Part shown: piece after piece, positions 49,706 to 57,712 of the stretch
Position numbering within the stretch: the stretch's first letter is position 1
How the letters are laid out: each line of letters opens with the position of its first letter
NCBI GenBank assembly: GCA_016928195.1
Contig: JAFGLF010000014.1
Coordinates: forward strand, 1-64,000
DNA length: 64,000 nucleotides
Direction: 5' to 3'
Source: Elusimicrobiota bacterium
GTDB lineage: Bacteria; Elusimicrobiota; UBA8919
The notes under the pieces: model-generated
Told to the model about the DNA's origin: nothing
Databases searched by the model: none
What the model saw: only the letters and a program-made list of their open reading frames with translations
Translations under genes and position numbers: made by a program

Positions 49706-51157
49706 TAATTTTATCCGTGATATGATGTTTATAAAAATTATACCCAAAACCGTCCCCAGACATATTCCGTTAAAAGTCCTTAAGAGTGAAATGAAAAACG
49801 GGCTGTGAATATGACAGAATGTATTTATTATGGAAATTTGGCCGAAAAGGCCCATCAAAAAGAACGGTTTCCAGTAATTACTATTTCCCTTATATTTTAA
49901 GTAAATGGCAGTCAACATGAAAGGATGGCCTATTAAAAATTCTTTTAATCTGGGTCTGATCAGAAATATTTTTTCCAGACATATCCTGAAGGTTTCCTCT
50001 GCGGAACTCATTATACCGAAATTTCCGCTGCGCATAATATAGAAACCTATAGAAGCAAGGATAATTCCCAGAACCAGCAACTCACCGTAGAGTATCGGTT
50101 TATTAATAATTTTTTTTATATTATTTCCGTACAATAATATAAATGAAAGCATAATAGGTAAAATTAAGGCAATTTTTATTCCCCTGAATAAATCTACTCC
50201 AAGCATAAAATCTTTAGTGGACAATAGTCCTGTAATTACAATTCCCGAGACTAAAGAAAAAATTGTAATTGTCAGGAAAATCATAATAACTTTTAATAAA
50301 AAATATTTCTGCAGAAATTTAACATCCAATTGCACGTTCATAATAATAGGACAGATTAAAAAGGGCGATAATATAGCTATTGATAATGCCGTGATTTTTG
50401 TAAATAATGAATATTTTGAAAGTATAGGATTTATATTTTTTATCGGGACAGGCCTTCCCGTATTAAAACCCAGTTTTTCCAGGCTGTTTTTTGCCTGTCT
50501 GGAATATTCCAGGGCATTTTCTATAGTAGTTTGGGACATATCAAGTATTACTATTTTAATATTTCTTTCTAAAACCGCCCTTCTTATTTTCTGAATATTT
50601 TTCTTATAATCTTTCTCCCTATAAAGTTTCAGAAGCCTGAATCCTTCCGGACGCTCTTTCAGTATTTTTTTTATTTCTTTTTGTCTGGAAAACTCCATAA
50701 TACCGAAAGTGTGGTCTGAATTTGCGGGTAATTCTCCGTATGATCCGTCCGACATTATTACCGATATAAGATTAGGATTTTTCGGCGGCAGCAGGGAAAG
50801 ATCGCCCATTATCAGAAGAACGATATCAAAGTTAAGTTTCAATAAACGGGCTATTTTGCTTTCTGATATACCGAGATATTTTTCTCTGGGAAGATTTTTG
50901 TATTTGGGATTATCCGTATTGTAGAAAAAATCCTTTGCTTTTTCGTCGGCAAGTACAATGGTAGTAATCCCTGCCTTTTTGAAATCATTAAATTTATCTT
51001 CCCCGAAAAAATCGGCTATGTCGTTATATTCAGCAGCCAGCGCCACAGAGCTGCTTGTCTCGTTGACAATTTTATTTTTTAAAGGCAGCAATATAGCACC
51101 CAGAAGCAGTAAAATACATATAAAATAAATATGGGATACTTTCCGCAGAATTTTCAT
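49685..51157 (-). CDS. DUF5693 polytopic membrane protein
   Basis: A 490-residue protein. An N-terminal membrane helix (IYFICILLLLGAILLPL) precedes an extracytoplasmic domain at about 35-245 that resembles the DUF5693 fold (DDIADFFGEDKFNDFKKAGI-like start: YNDIADFFGEDKFNDFKKAG). Seven to eight membrane helices follow at about 255-480, including FILLYGNNIKKIINKPILYG. Function unknown; the family is repeatedly found beside csaB, so it may help export or ligate the pyruvylated wall polymer. The 155-bp gap upstream (51158-51312) contains GGATTAACTGGATTAG and GC-rich GCCCGGCCAGTCCAGTCAGG short repeats. Confidence 0.78.
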   Translation of the reverse strand: MKILRKVSHIYFICILLLLGAILLPLKNKIVNETSSSVALAAEYNDIADFFGEDKFNDFKKAGITTIVLADEKAKDFFYNTDNPKYKNLPREKYLGISESKIARLLKLNFDIVLLIMGDLSLLPPKNPNLISVIMSDGSYGELPANSDHTFGIMEFSRQKEIKKILKERPEGFRLLKLYREKDYKKNIQKIRRAVLERNIKIVILDMSQTTIENALEYSRQAKNSLEKLGFNTGRPVPIKNINPILSKYSLFTKITALSIAILSPFLICPIIMNVQLDVKFLQKYFLLKVIMIFLTITIFSLVSGIVITGLLSTKDFMLGVDLFRGIKIALILPIMLSFILLYGNNIKKIINKPILYGELLVLGIILASIGFYIMRSGNFGIMSSAEETFRICLEKIFLIRPRLKEFLIGHPFMLTAIYLKYKGNSNYWKPFFLMGLFGQISIINTFCHIHSPFFISLLRTFNGICLGTVLGIIFINIISRIKLTQISAN

Positions 51158-51312
51158 TATATTTATAACAGGATTAACTGGATTAGAATATTAGCATTAC
51201 CCTTTTATGATTAATTGTAAACTTGATTGCCAGGTTTACAACAAGCTGTCTCCAAATCCTGTAAATCCCTGCCCGGCCAGTCCAGTCAGGCGGGCTGTCA
51301 GATACTTTATCT

Positions 51313-52374
51313 TTATCCGAATTTCTTTTTCAGCTTCTCTCTGTCTTTTTCCAGGTCCTGCGGGGTTTTTATAGGGAAGAACCTTTCCTCTCTGTCAACT
51401 ATGATATATTCGGTTTTTAAAAACAGCGAAAGATCCCCGGCAAGACGTTCAAACTGTACGATTTTTTTATCACCGACCTTTTTTTCGACATAATAAAAAG
51501 GAAGGTTGAAATTTTTGTTTAATGCATCTGCATCGAAGATATAGGTCGCCGTATTAAAGACAGAAATCGAATCCTGATTAAAATCGGCTGGGAACTTGAA
51601 CTGTTCAACGATTTCCGTACGGTTATTTATTTTGGCAGGAGCTCCGCCTTTATCTCCCGGATATTTCTCGGCAAGTTCAACCGTCATTTCTGATTTTTTT
51701 TCTATGTGATAACCCAGGATTATCCCGTCGATTACGGCTCCGAGATTGTCAACATTTGAGTACCAGATATGTTCTCCGCCGTTTTTTATAAAATCGGACA
51801 AGCATCCGCTCTGAAGAAATGCAGGTGCAAAATCGCCGTGTCCCGGCCCGTAGTAGCTGTCTTCTTCCGGCATAACAAAATTTCCGTCAATATTCAGCCG
51901 TTTTGCAATAAACTGGTTAAAGCATTTTATACTGTCTTTGAGCCCGAAATAAGCGTTTTTTTCCAGATATTCTATTGTAGCTTTTTCGGTAGAAAAACTA
52001 TTCATAAAATAGACCGGAATTGAAACATTATATTTACGGTTTATTTTTTTTATCTGTTCAATCTTTATCTGTAAAAAACTTTTTTTGTCATATACTTCAA
52101 CTATTCCTTTTACGACTCCGCCGAATCTTGTTGCCATCCCGCCGTTGACAATTACCACGCCCAGTTTCCCGTTTTTAATTGTTTCTTTTCCGGTTTCGGC
52201 ATATTTCTCTTTTTTAGCTGTATCCTTTTTGGGATTGAAGAAAGCAGTTTCATCAGGCGGTGAAATTTTGTCTTTAATGATGTTGTTTTTGCTTGAAAAG
52301 GTACCTTCAATAAACTTTTTTCTTAAATCCTCAAAAAGTTTTTCATCATATCTGTATTTTTGCAGAATATTCAT
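51313..52374 (-). CDS. UDPGP-family UTP--sugar-1-phosphate uridylyltransferase
   Basis: A 353-residue nucleotidyltransferase of the eukaryote-like UDPGP family (UGP2/UAP type), not the bacterial GalU type. The nucleotide-binding signature VIVNGGMATRFGGVVKG is near residue 75. YFMNSFSTEKATIEYL near 122 and HGDFAPAFLQSGCLSDFI near 178 follow; the latter resembles the PGHGD region of UGPases. UDP-glucose is the most likely product. It is the last gene of glgE-glgM-UGPase, 9 bp after the glycosyltransferase, suggesting that it feeds UDP-glucose to that enzyme or to GalT. UDP-GlcNAc pyrophosphorylase activity is a less likely alternative. Confidence 0.82.
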   Translation of the reverse strand: MNILQKYRYDEKLFEDLRKKFIEGTFSSKNNIIKDKISPPDETAFFNPKKDTAKKEKYAETGKETIKNGKLGVVIVNGGMATRFGGVVKGIVEVYDKKSFLQIKIEQIKKINRKYNVSIPVYFMNSFSTEKATIEYLEKNAYFGLKDSIKCFNQFIAKRLNIDGNFVMPEEDSYYGPGHGDFAPAFLQSGCLSDFIKNGGEHIWYSNVDNLGAVIDGIILGYHIEKKSEMTVELAEKYPGDKGGAPAKINNRTEIVEQFKFPADFNQDSISVFNTATYIFDADALNKNFNLPFYYVEKKVGDKKIVQFERLAGDLSLFLKTEYIIVDREERFFPIKTPQDLEKDREKLKKKFG

Positions 52375-52383
52375 TGGTTGTCC

Positions 52384-53514
52384 TTATTTAAGATTTTCGT
52401 ACATTTTTTTTGTTTGTTTGGCAATGTATTCCCATGAGAAATACTTTTCAACTCTCTCTCTGCCCTTTTCACCCATTTTTTTTCTGAGCGGTTCATCCTT
52501 CAGCAGACGGTTTACCGCATCGGAAATCTGTTTTGAGTTTTTGGGTTCGACCAAAAGTCCGGTTTCTTCCGGCAGCACGACTTCCAGTATCCCGCCTGTG
52601 GCTGCGGCGACGACCGGTGTTTTTGTTGACATAGCTTCAAGGTTTATGATGCCGAAAGGTTCATAAATCGAAGGACATACAAAAATCTTTGCAGAAGTAT
52701 ACAGCTGTATATATTCCTCTTCTTTTAAAAGTTTATGTATCCAGACAATATTTTTTTTCTTTTCCACTTTTTTTGTCATGCGTTCTTCATAATCCTTTGT
52801 ATCTGCTCCGGTAGCACCGAGTACTATCTGAACCGGTATATCGTCTGCCGCATCAACCAAATACTCCAATCCTTTTTGCGGTGTCGGTCTTCCGACAAAA
52901 AGTATGTAGTCGTCAGCTATTCCGTATTCTTTTTTCAGCGAAGAACTCAGAGGTGTCGGGTTCCATTTGTTTAAATCAACACCGTTATGAATGACCTCTA
53001 TTTTTTTCTCCGGGACGTTGAAAAATTTCATGATGTCTTTTTTCATTAAGTTTGATACTGCCACAACTTTGTCTGCGGATTCCAGACCTGTTTTTTCAAT
53101 TAAGGTACTTAACTGATATCCGCGTCCCAACTGGTCCTCTTTCCACGGTCTCAGCGGTTCAAGCGAATGTGAGGTTGCAACAAACGGTATATTATAAAGT
53201 GTTTTTGCCAGAACTCCGCCGAAATGGCCGTACCATGTGTGGCTGTGAACCACGTCTGATTTTAATTCTTCAACCTGTGTTAACAGATTTATGGAAAGTG
53301 TTTCAAGAGTAGGCGAGAATTTCTGACCTTTAAGCTCAGCCCAGCCCTTATAGCCCGTAACCTTAAGCGATTTATCGTCGATTTTCTGGTCGCCGAAGCA
53401 TCTTACCTCAACATCCATTATTTTCGATAATTCCTGTGCCAAATACCTCAAATGAACCCCTGCACCGCCGTAAACATACGGCGGATACTCTTTTGCCAAC
53501 ATTGTTACCTTCAT
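52384..53514 (-). CDS. glgM: GT4 glycosyltransferase, GlgM-like (maltose-1-phosphate/glycogen synthase type)
   Basis: A 376-residue GT4 enzyme. The N-terminus MKVTMLAKEYPPYVYGGAGV closely resembles mycobacterial GlgM (alpha-maltose-1-phosphate synthase). The donor region has FVGRPTPQKGLEYLVDA near residue 213, and the EX7E motif is YEPFGIINLEAM near 288. It is directly downstream of glgE, whose substrate is maltose-1-phosphate, so a GlgM role (NDP-glucose + glucose-1-phosphate) is more likely than a simple glycogen synthase. Many genomes annotate this group as glycogen synthase (Corynebacterium GlgA type). The donor may be UDP-glucose given the UGPase next door, whereas mycobacteria use ADP-glucose. 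Confidence 0.82.
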   Translation of the reverse strand: MKVTMLAKEYPPYVYGGAGVHLRYLAQELSKIMDVEVRCFGDQKIDDKSLKVTGYKGWAELKGQKFSPTLETLSINLLTQVEELKSDVVHSHTWYGHFGGVLAKTLYNIPFVATSHSLEPLRPWKEDQLGRGYQLSTLIEKTGLESADKVVAVSNLMKKDIMKFFNVPEKKIEVIHNGVDLNKWNPTPLSSSLKKEYGIADDYILFVGRPTPQKGLEYLVDAADDIPVQIVLGATGADTKDYEERMTKKVEKKKNIVWIHKLLKEEEYIQLYTSAKIFVCPSIYEPFGIINLEAMSTKTPVVAAATGGILEVVLPEETGLLVEPKNSKQISDAVNRLLKDEPLRKKMGEKGRERVEKYFSWEYIAKQTKKMYENLK

Positions 53515-53529
53515 AGTCGCTACACTCCT

Positions 53530-53636
53530 TTAACGCGGATCAACGCGAATGAAATACAAAACGCGAATTAACGCGAATGTTTGATAAACTGCTGACCACT
53601 GCCTTGTCGTTCTTAGTTCTTAATTCTTAGTTCTGC
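53530..53636. repeat. ACGCGAAT and TTCTTAGTTC repeats (glgE-glgM)
   Basis: ACGCGGATCAACGCGAATGA and AACGCGAATTAACGCGAATG, then GTTCTTAGTTCTTAATTCTT. The second unit recurs at 44930-44955. Confidence 0.65.
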
Positions 53637-53640
53637 CTTT

Positions 53641-55560
53641 CTAATGTCCCGGTGCAGTCACATACGCATGGATTATAGACTTAAATCCTGCTTTTTTTGC
53701 CTCATTGTTTATTGTATCGGCATAGTTTGCATCAAAGGTTTCACCGGTATAGACCCGCCATAAAATTTCATGGCTGAAAAGTTTTGCCAGTTCCCGCCTT
53801 GCATAAACATCGTTATGTTTTACTACCTTCTCCCGCAGTTCCCAGAATTTTTTTGAATGCTGTATTGCCATATCGTTTTTATCTGCCTGCCTCGCCGTCG
53901 TCAGGCGGCCGGCAATTTGCGTTTTTATTCTGAAGATATACACCGGTTCCTTATGGTGTTCAATATGTACATAATTTTCCCGTCCGTGCCATATATATTC
54001 CTTCCCGGTTATAAGTTCTTCGGCTATATAGTCGCTGTCAGTCGGAATACCGAATTCTTCTACAGGAACCGTTATTCTTGCATCCTGCGGGTTATGCGGG
54101 TCGAGATTTGCCGCTACAAGGATTATATTATTTTTGAATTTTTTTCCGTAAAAAAGAACATTGTCGTTTGTAGAACTGTATATTTTAAGATTATCATAAT
54201 AATGAAGTGCAGGATTTTTCTTTCTTATTTCGTTGATTTTAGCAATATAATCCTTGATGTTTCCGGGTCTGTCCCAGTCCCAGACCTTGTACTGGTATTT
54301 TTCAGAGTCAACATAATTTTCGGTTCCCGGGAATGCTTTTCCGTCACAGAGCTCATAGCCGTTATAGATTCCGTAAACTGACGACAGTGTTGATGCCAGT
54401 GCAATACGCATTTTGAAGGCAGTCCTTCCTCCTGTTTGGATTATAGGCGGGCAGATATCAGGTGTATTTGTGAAAAAATTTGCCCTGAGAAAATACTTTA
54501 AATATGATTCTGTAAGTTTGGTGACATATTCGATTAATTCATTTTTACCGTTGCGCCACGTAAAGTATGTGTATGACTGCGAAAAGCCTACCCTTCCGAG
54601 TTCTTCAAGTTTTTCATAATTTGTAAATGCTTCTGCAAGAAATACGGTATCGGGATATTCCATCTTTACTTCCCGTATAACCCATTTCCAGAACTCCGTA
54701 GGTTTTGTGTGCGGGTTGTCAACCCTGAAGTGTGTTACGCCGAGTTCACGCCAGAAAATAAGGATTGATTTTAATTCATTCCAGAGTTTGTCTTTATTTG
54801 GCGGATAGAAATTTAACGGATAAATATCCTCATATTTTTTCGGCGGGTTTTCGGCATAAGCTATTGAACCGTCCGGTCTTTTATGGAACCATTCGGGGTG
54901 TTTCTTTACATATGGGTGGTCGGGTGAACACTGGAAAGCAATATCCAGAGCGATTTCGATTCCAAGTTTTTTGGCTTCAGTAACAAAATGTCTGAAATCA
55001 TCAATTGTTCCCAGTCCGGGTTCTATTGATTTGTGTCCGCCGAGTTCATTACCTATTGCCCACGGACATCCCGGGTCATCCGGTCCGGCATTCAGTGAAT
55101 TATTTGGTCCTTTGCGGTGTGACCTTCCTATAGGATGGACCGGCGGAAGGTATATAACGTCAAATCCCAGATTTTTTACATACGGCAGCCGTTTTTCGCA
55201 GTCCGCGAATGTTGCACTTTTGCCCGGAATGGTCCCCTGGGACCTGTGGAACATTTCATACCATGCAGCAAACCTTGCATATTTTTTTTCAACAATGAGT
55301 TCAAAAATCCTGTCATAACCTTCTATAGTATACTGATAAAATCCGATGGTTTTAGGTTTAAATGATGCTGTGTATTTTTCACAGCACTTGGTCATCGGGA
55401 TTTTTTTCCATGAGGTGTCCGGTATTTGTTTGTATTTTAAAACCGGGGGTTTCCTGGATGTTCCCAGAATTTCACAGGAAACAGAAAACTCTCTGTCTAT
55501 TTCGGTTTTTACAGGATAAAGCCCGCCATCTAATTCAGGATAAACATTTTTTATCTTCAT
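53641..55560 (-). CDS. glgE: Alpha-1,4-glucan:maltose-1-phosphate maltosyltransferase GlgE
   Basis: A 639-residue GH13_3 enzyme that extends alpha-1,4-glucans from maltose-1-phosphate. The N-terminal beta-sandwich (about 1-95) precedes the catalytic barrel. Diagnostic motifs: FAAWYEMFHRSQGTIPGKSA near residue 97, VIYLPPVHPIGRSHRKGPNN near 135, the nucleophile in FRVDNPHTKPTEFWKW near 279 and the acid/base Glu in TVFLAEAFT near 305. It also has YGIYNGYELCDG near 394. An unusual stretch at about 546-562 (QIAGRLTTARQADKND) is encoded by GC-rich palindromic DNA related to that upstream of gatB. It heads the glgE-glgM-UGPase cluster. glgB and treS are not in the window. Confidence 0.95.
   Translation of the reverse strand: MKIKNVYPELDGGLYPVKTEIDREFSVSCEILGTSRKPPVLKYKQIPDTSWKKIPMTKCCEKYTASFKPKTIGFYQYTIEGYDRIFELIVEKKYARFAAWYEMFHRSQGTIPGKSATFADCEKRLPYVKNLGFDVIYLPPVHPIGRSHRKGPNNSLNAGPDDPGCPWAIGNELGGHKSIEPGLGTIDDFRHFVTEAKKLGIEIALDIAFQCSPDHPYVKKHPEWFHKRPDGSIAYAENPPKKYEDIYPLNFYPPNKDKLWNELKSILIFWRELGVTHFRVDNPHTKPTEFWKWVIREVKMEYPDTVFLAEAFTNYEKLEELGRVGFSQSYTYFTWRNGKNELIEYVTKLTESYLKYFLRANFFTNTPDICPPIIQTGGRTAFKMRIALASTLSSVYGIYNGYELCDGKAFPGTENYVDSEKYQYKVWDWDRPGNIKDYIAKINEIRKKNPALHYYDNLKIYSSTNDNVLFYGKKFKNNIILVAANLDPHNPQDARITVPVEEFGIPTDSDYIAEELITGKEYIWHGRENYVHIEHHKEPVYIFRIKTQIAGRLTTARQADKNDMAIQHSKKFWELREKVVKHNDVYARRELAKLFSHEILWRVYTGETFDANYADTINNEAKKAGFKSIIHAYVTAPGH
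53884..53915. repeat. GC-rich palindromic insertion in glgE
   Basis: GCCTGCCTCGCCGTCGTCAG followed by GCGGCCGGC; shares GCCGTCGTC(A/G)GGC with 12287-12298. In frame within the glgE C-terminal domain. Confidence 0.6.
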
Positions 55561-55564
55561 AATT

Positions 55565-55650
55565 TTTAACGCAAATTCTCGCGAATCTAACGCAAATATT
55601 CGCGAACATTCGCGTTTAGTATTTCATTTGCGTATATTTGCGTTCCTCTT
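55565..55650. repeat. CGCAAAT/CGCGAAT repeats (galT-glgE)
   Basis: AACGCAAATTCTCGCGAATC, AACGCAAATATTCGCGAACA and inverted ATTTGCGTATATTTGCGT fill the galT-glgE gap. Confidence 0.7.
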
Positions 55651-55652
55651 TC

Positions 55653-56651
55653 TCAGCATTCGCGCAGGAACTTTGCTGCTTCTTCAGGAGGAGTCGGATT
55701 TATATAAAATCCCGTTCCCCATTCAAAACCTGCGGTTTTTATCAAACGCGGCATTATCTCTATATGCCAGTGGTAGTATGGCAGGTTACCGCTTTTGCAT
55801 GGTGAATTGTGTATAATAAAATTGTAAGGAGGATTTTCCAGTGTTCTTATCATCCTACCGTTTATATCCTTTAAAATCATTGCAAGACTTGTAATTTCGG
55901 TTTTCTGCAGGTCTTCAAAGAAAGATGAATGTACCTTTGGCAATATCCATGTTTCAAAGGGAAACCGGGAAGCGAAGGGCACTATGCATATGAAATTTTC
56001 ATTTTCGGAAACAATCCGTACATTTGCTTCTGTTTCTTCACGTATAATATCGCAAAAGACGCACCGTTCCTTATAATCATAATAACTTCTGCTTCCTTCC
56101 AGTTCCTGCTTTACTCTTACCGGGATTGTTGGTATAGCTATAATTTGCGAGTGAGGATGAATAAGAGAAGCCCCGGCTGCTGCACCATGATTTTTAAAAG
56201 CCAGAATGTATTCGAAACGGCTGTCTTTTTTTAAATCAGCGATTCTTCCGTGGAATGCCCACAGGATTTCTTCTACCTGTTTGTTTTCCATATCGGCAAA
56301 CGAAGCATTGTGTATCGGGGATTCAATAACAACTTCATGTGCACCTATCCCGTCCATAAAATCAAACATACCTTCGCCGCGTTTGTTTAAGTTGCCTTCA
56401 ACCCGTAATACGGGGAATTTGTTCGGGACAACCCTTACCCACCAGCCGCTTTTGTTTTTTGCTGTTCCGGCTTCCCTGAATGATATTATTTCCGGAGGCG
56501 TTTTACTTTCGTTTCCCATACAGAAAGGACATGCCTCATTGTTTTCCTGCGAATTCTCCGGCATTTTTTCAAAATCCGCATGAATCTTACCGCGTTCCGT
56601 TGTGATGATTACCCATCTGTCTATAATAGGATCTCTTCGTAATTCAGGCAT
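55653..56651 (-). CDS. galT: Galactose-1-phosphate uridylyltransferase-like enzyme GalT
   Basis: A 332-residue HIT-superfamily nucleotidyltransferase. It starts MPELRRDPIIDRWVIITTER, as in GalT of many bacteria. Zinc-site cysteines are in CPFCMGNE near residue 41. The active-site triad motif is LIHPHSQIIAIP near 166, with the nucleophilic second His. A second zinc pair CVFCDI lies near 197, and the C-terminal half-domain has YYHWHIEIMPR near 307. It exchanges UMP between UDP-glucose and hexose-1-phosphates; an adenylyl/ADP-glucose phosphorylase-type activity cannot be excluded. Placed 10 bp after the TIM-barrel isomerase and before glgE, it ties hexose-1-phosphate supply to glucan synthesis. 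Confidence 0.9.
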   Translation of the reverse strand: MPELRRDPIIDRWVIITTERGKIHADFEKMPENSQENNEACPFCMGNESKTPPEIISFREAGTAKNKSGWWVRVVPNKFPVLRVEGNLNKRGEGMFDFMDGIGAHEVVIESPIHNASFADMENKQVEEILWAFHGRIADLKKDSRFEYILAFKNHGAAAGASLIHPHSQIIAIPTIPVRVKQELEGSRSYYDYKERCVFCDIIREETEANVRIVSENENFICIVPFASRFPFETWILPKVHSSFFEDLQKTEITSLAMILKDINGRMIRTLENPPYNFIIHNSPCKSGNLPYYHWHIEIMPRLIKTAGFEWGTGFYINPTPPEEAAKFLREC

Positions 56652-56661
56652 CTTTACTCCT

Positions 56662-57645
56662 TTAAACTGTTAAGGGTTCGAATGAATAATTATCTATAAA
56701 ATTTCTAAATCCGTGAGCTTTTAAATGTTCAATTGACTTTTTTAGTTCTTCTCTTGTTGACGAAGGATGAGTTTCATTTACAAGAATAGTGCCGTTTTTG
56801 ACGAATTTCGCTATTTCGTCAAAGTCAACCTCTCCTTTTCCCGGCGCTTTATGGTCATAAACTCCCGCACCAATAGACTTATCATTGGTGCGGGGGTAAA
56901 CTTCTATAACATCATGCAGGTGCATCCCTATGAGTCTGCCGGAAAAATTTTTTAGAAAATCGAGACGGGATTTTACAAGACCCTGTTTTTCCGCAACAAC
57001 CGCATGCCCGATATCAAACCATAAGCCCAATGAATTACTGTCGAATTTTTCAAAAACAGGTTTGTAATCTTCAAGCGAAGGCAGCTCATCTGCCCAGAAT
57101 CTGTTTTCGATCCCGAGTTTGATATTTTTTTTGACTGCATAATTTAAAAGTTCATCAATTGATTTCAAAAGATTGGATATTATCCCGGAATCCGCTAATT
57201 TTGATTTCCTTTCCTTTAAGAAATCATCTAAAAATTTCTTATACACATTTTTGTCTTTTGTTTCGTTATACTTCCTTGACAGATCTTTGCCGGAAATTTC
57301 CATATTGATTTCGCCTGAATGAACAATAACAGCTTTTGCACCTACGGTGTCCGCAACATCAATCGTCTTTTTTGTAAGGTCGACCGCTGTTCTCCTCTCT
57401 GTTTTGTCATCCGATGCGAAATTGTAAGGTGAAAAAATAGTTTTTCCTTCAGGTATAAAATCCAATTTAGGACAAAAATTGTGGACAGAAACAATCTTTA
57501 GTTCTTTTGCAAGTTCCGGTATAAAATTTTCCGGAACGCCGATATTAAGTTCTATAACAGAAAATCCCAGTGACTTAATATCAGCAATAAGGTCTCTGGG
57601 ATTGTCAAATTTCGATATATTATAAACTGTTGAAAGTGCAATCAT
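56662..57645 (-). CDS. Sugar phosphate isomerase/epimerase-family TIM barrel
   Basis: A 327-residue protein of the xylose-isomerase-like TIM-barrel family (AP endonuclease family 2). Features: ALSTVYNISKFDNPRDLIAD at the start, VHSGEINME near residue 112, LGIENRFWADELPSLEDY near 175, WFDIGHAVV near 208 and HLHDVIEVYPR near 235, giving His/Glu/Asp metal ligands. Substrate unknown; its place upstream of galT suggests sugar metabolism. The loop NDKSIGAGVYDH, just before the conserved APGKGEVDF, is encoded by a perfect hairpin (56864-56894), apparently an insertion: homologues usually pass from the HDV region directly to DH-APG. Confidence 0.82.
   Translation of the reverse strand: MIALSTVYNISKFDNPRDLIADIKSLGFSVIELNIGVPENFIPELAKELKIVSVHNFCPKLDFIPEGKTIFSPYNFASDDKTERRTAVDLTKKTIDVADTVGAKAVIVHSGEINMEISGKDLSRKYNETKDKNVYKKFLDDFLKERKSKLADSGIISNLLKSIDELLNYAVKKNIKLGIENRFWADELPSLEDYKPVFEKFDSNSLGLWFDIGHAVVAEKQGLVKSRLDFLKNFSGRLIGMHLHDVIEVYPRTNDKSIGAGVYDHKAPGKGEVDFDEIAKFVKNGTILVNETHPSSTREELKKSIEHLKAHGFRNFIDNYSFEPLTV
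56861..56897. repeat. Palindromic insertion in TIM-barrel isomerase gene
   Basis: Arms CCCGCACCAAT (56864-56874) and ATTGGTGCGGG (56884-56894), 11 bp perfect, 9-base loop, extendable by three pairs (one wobble). In frame. Confidence 0.88.
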
Positions 57646-57654
57646 AATAACGTC

Positions 57655-57712
57655 AGTGCAGAGTGCAGAAGTCCAAAGTGCAGAAGTTACTTCTGCTCTT
57701 CTGCTCTGTCCT
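57655..57712. repeat. AGTGCAGA repeats between EF-G gene and isomerase
   Basis: CAGTGCAGAGTGCAGAAGTC, AAAGTGCAGAAGTTAC and inverted CTTCTGCTCTTCTGCTCTG, allowing an AGCAGAAGTAACTTCTGCT-like hairpin. Fills the gap after the EF-G stop. Confidence 0.7.
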
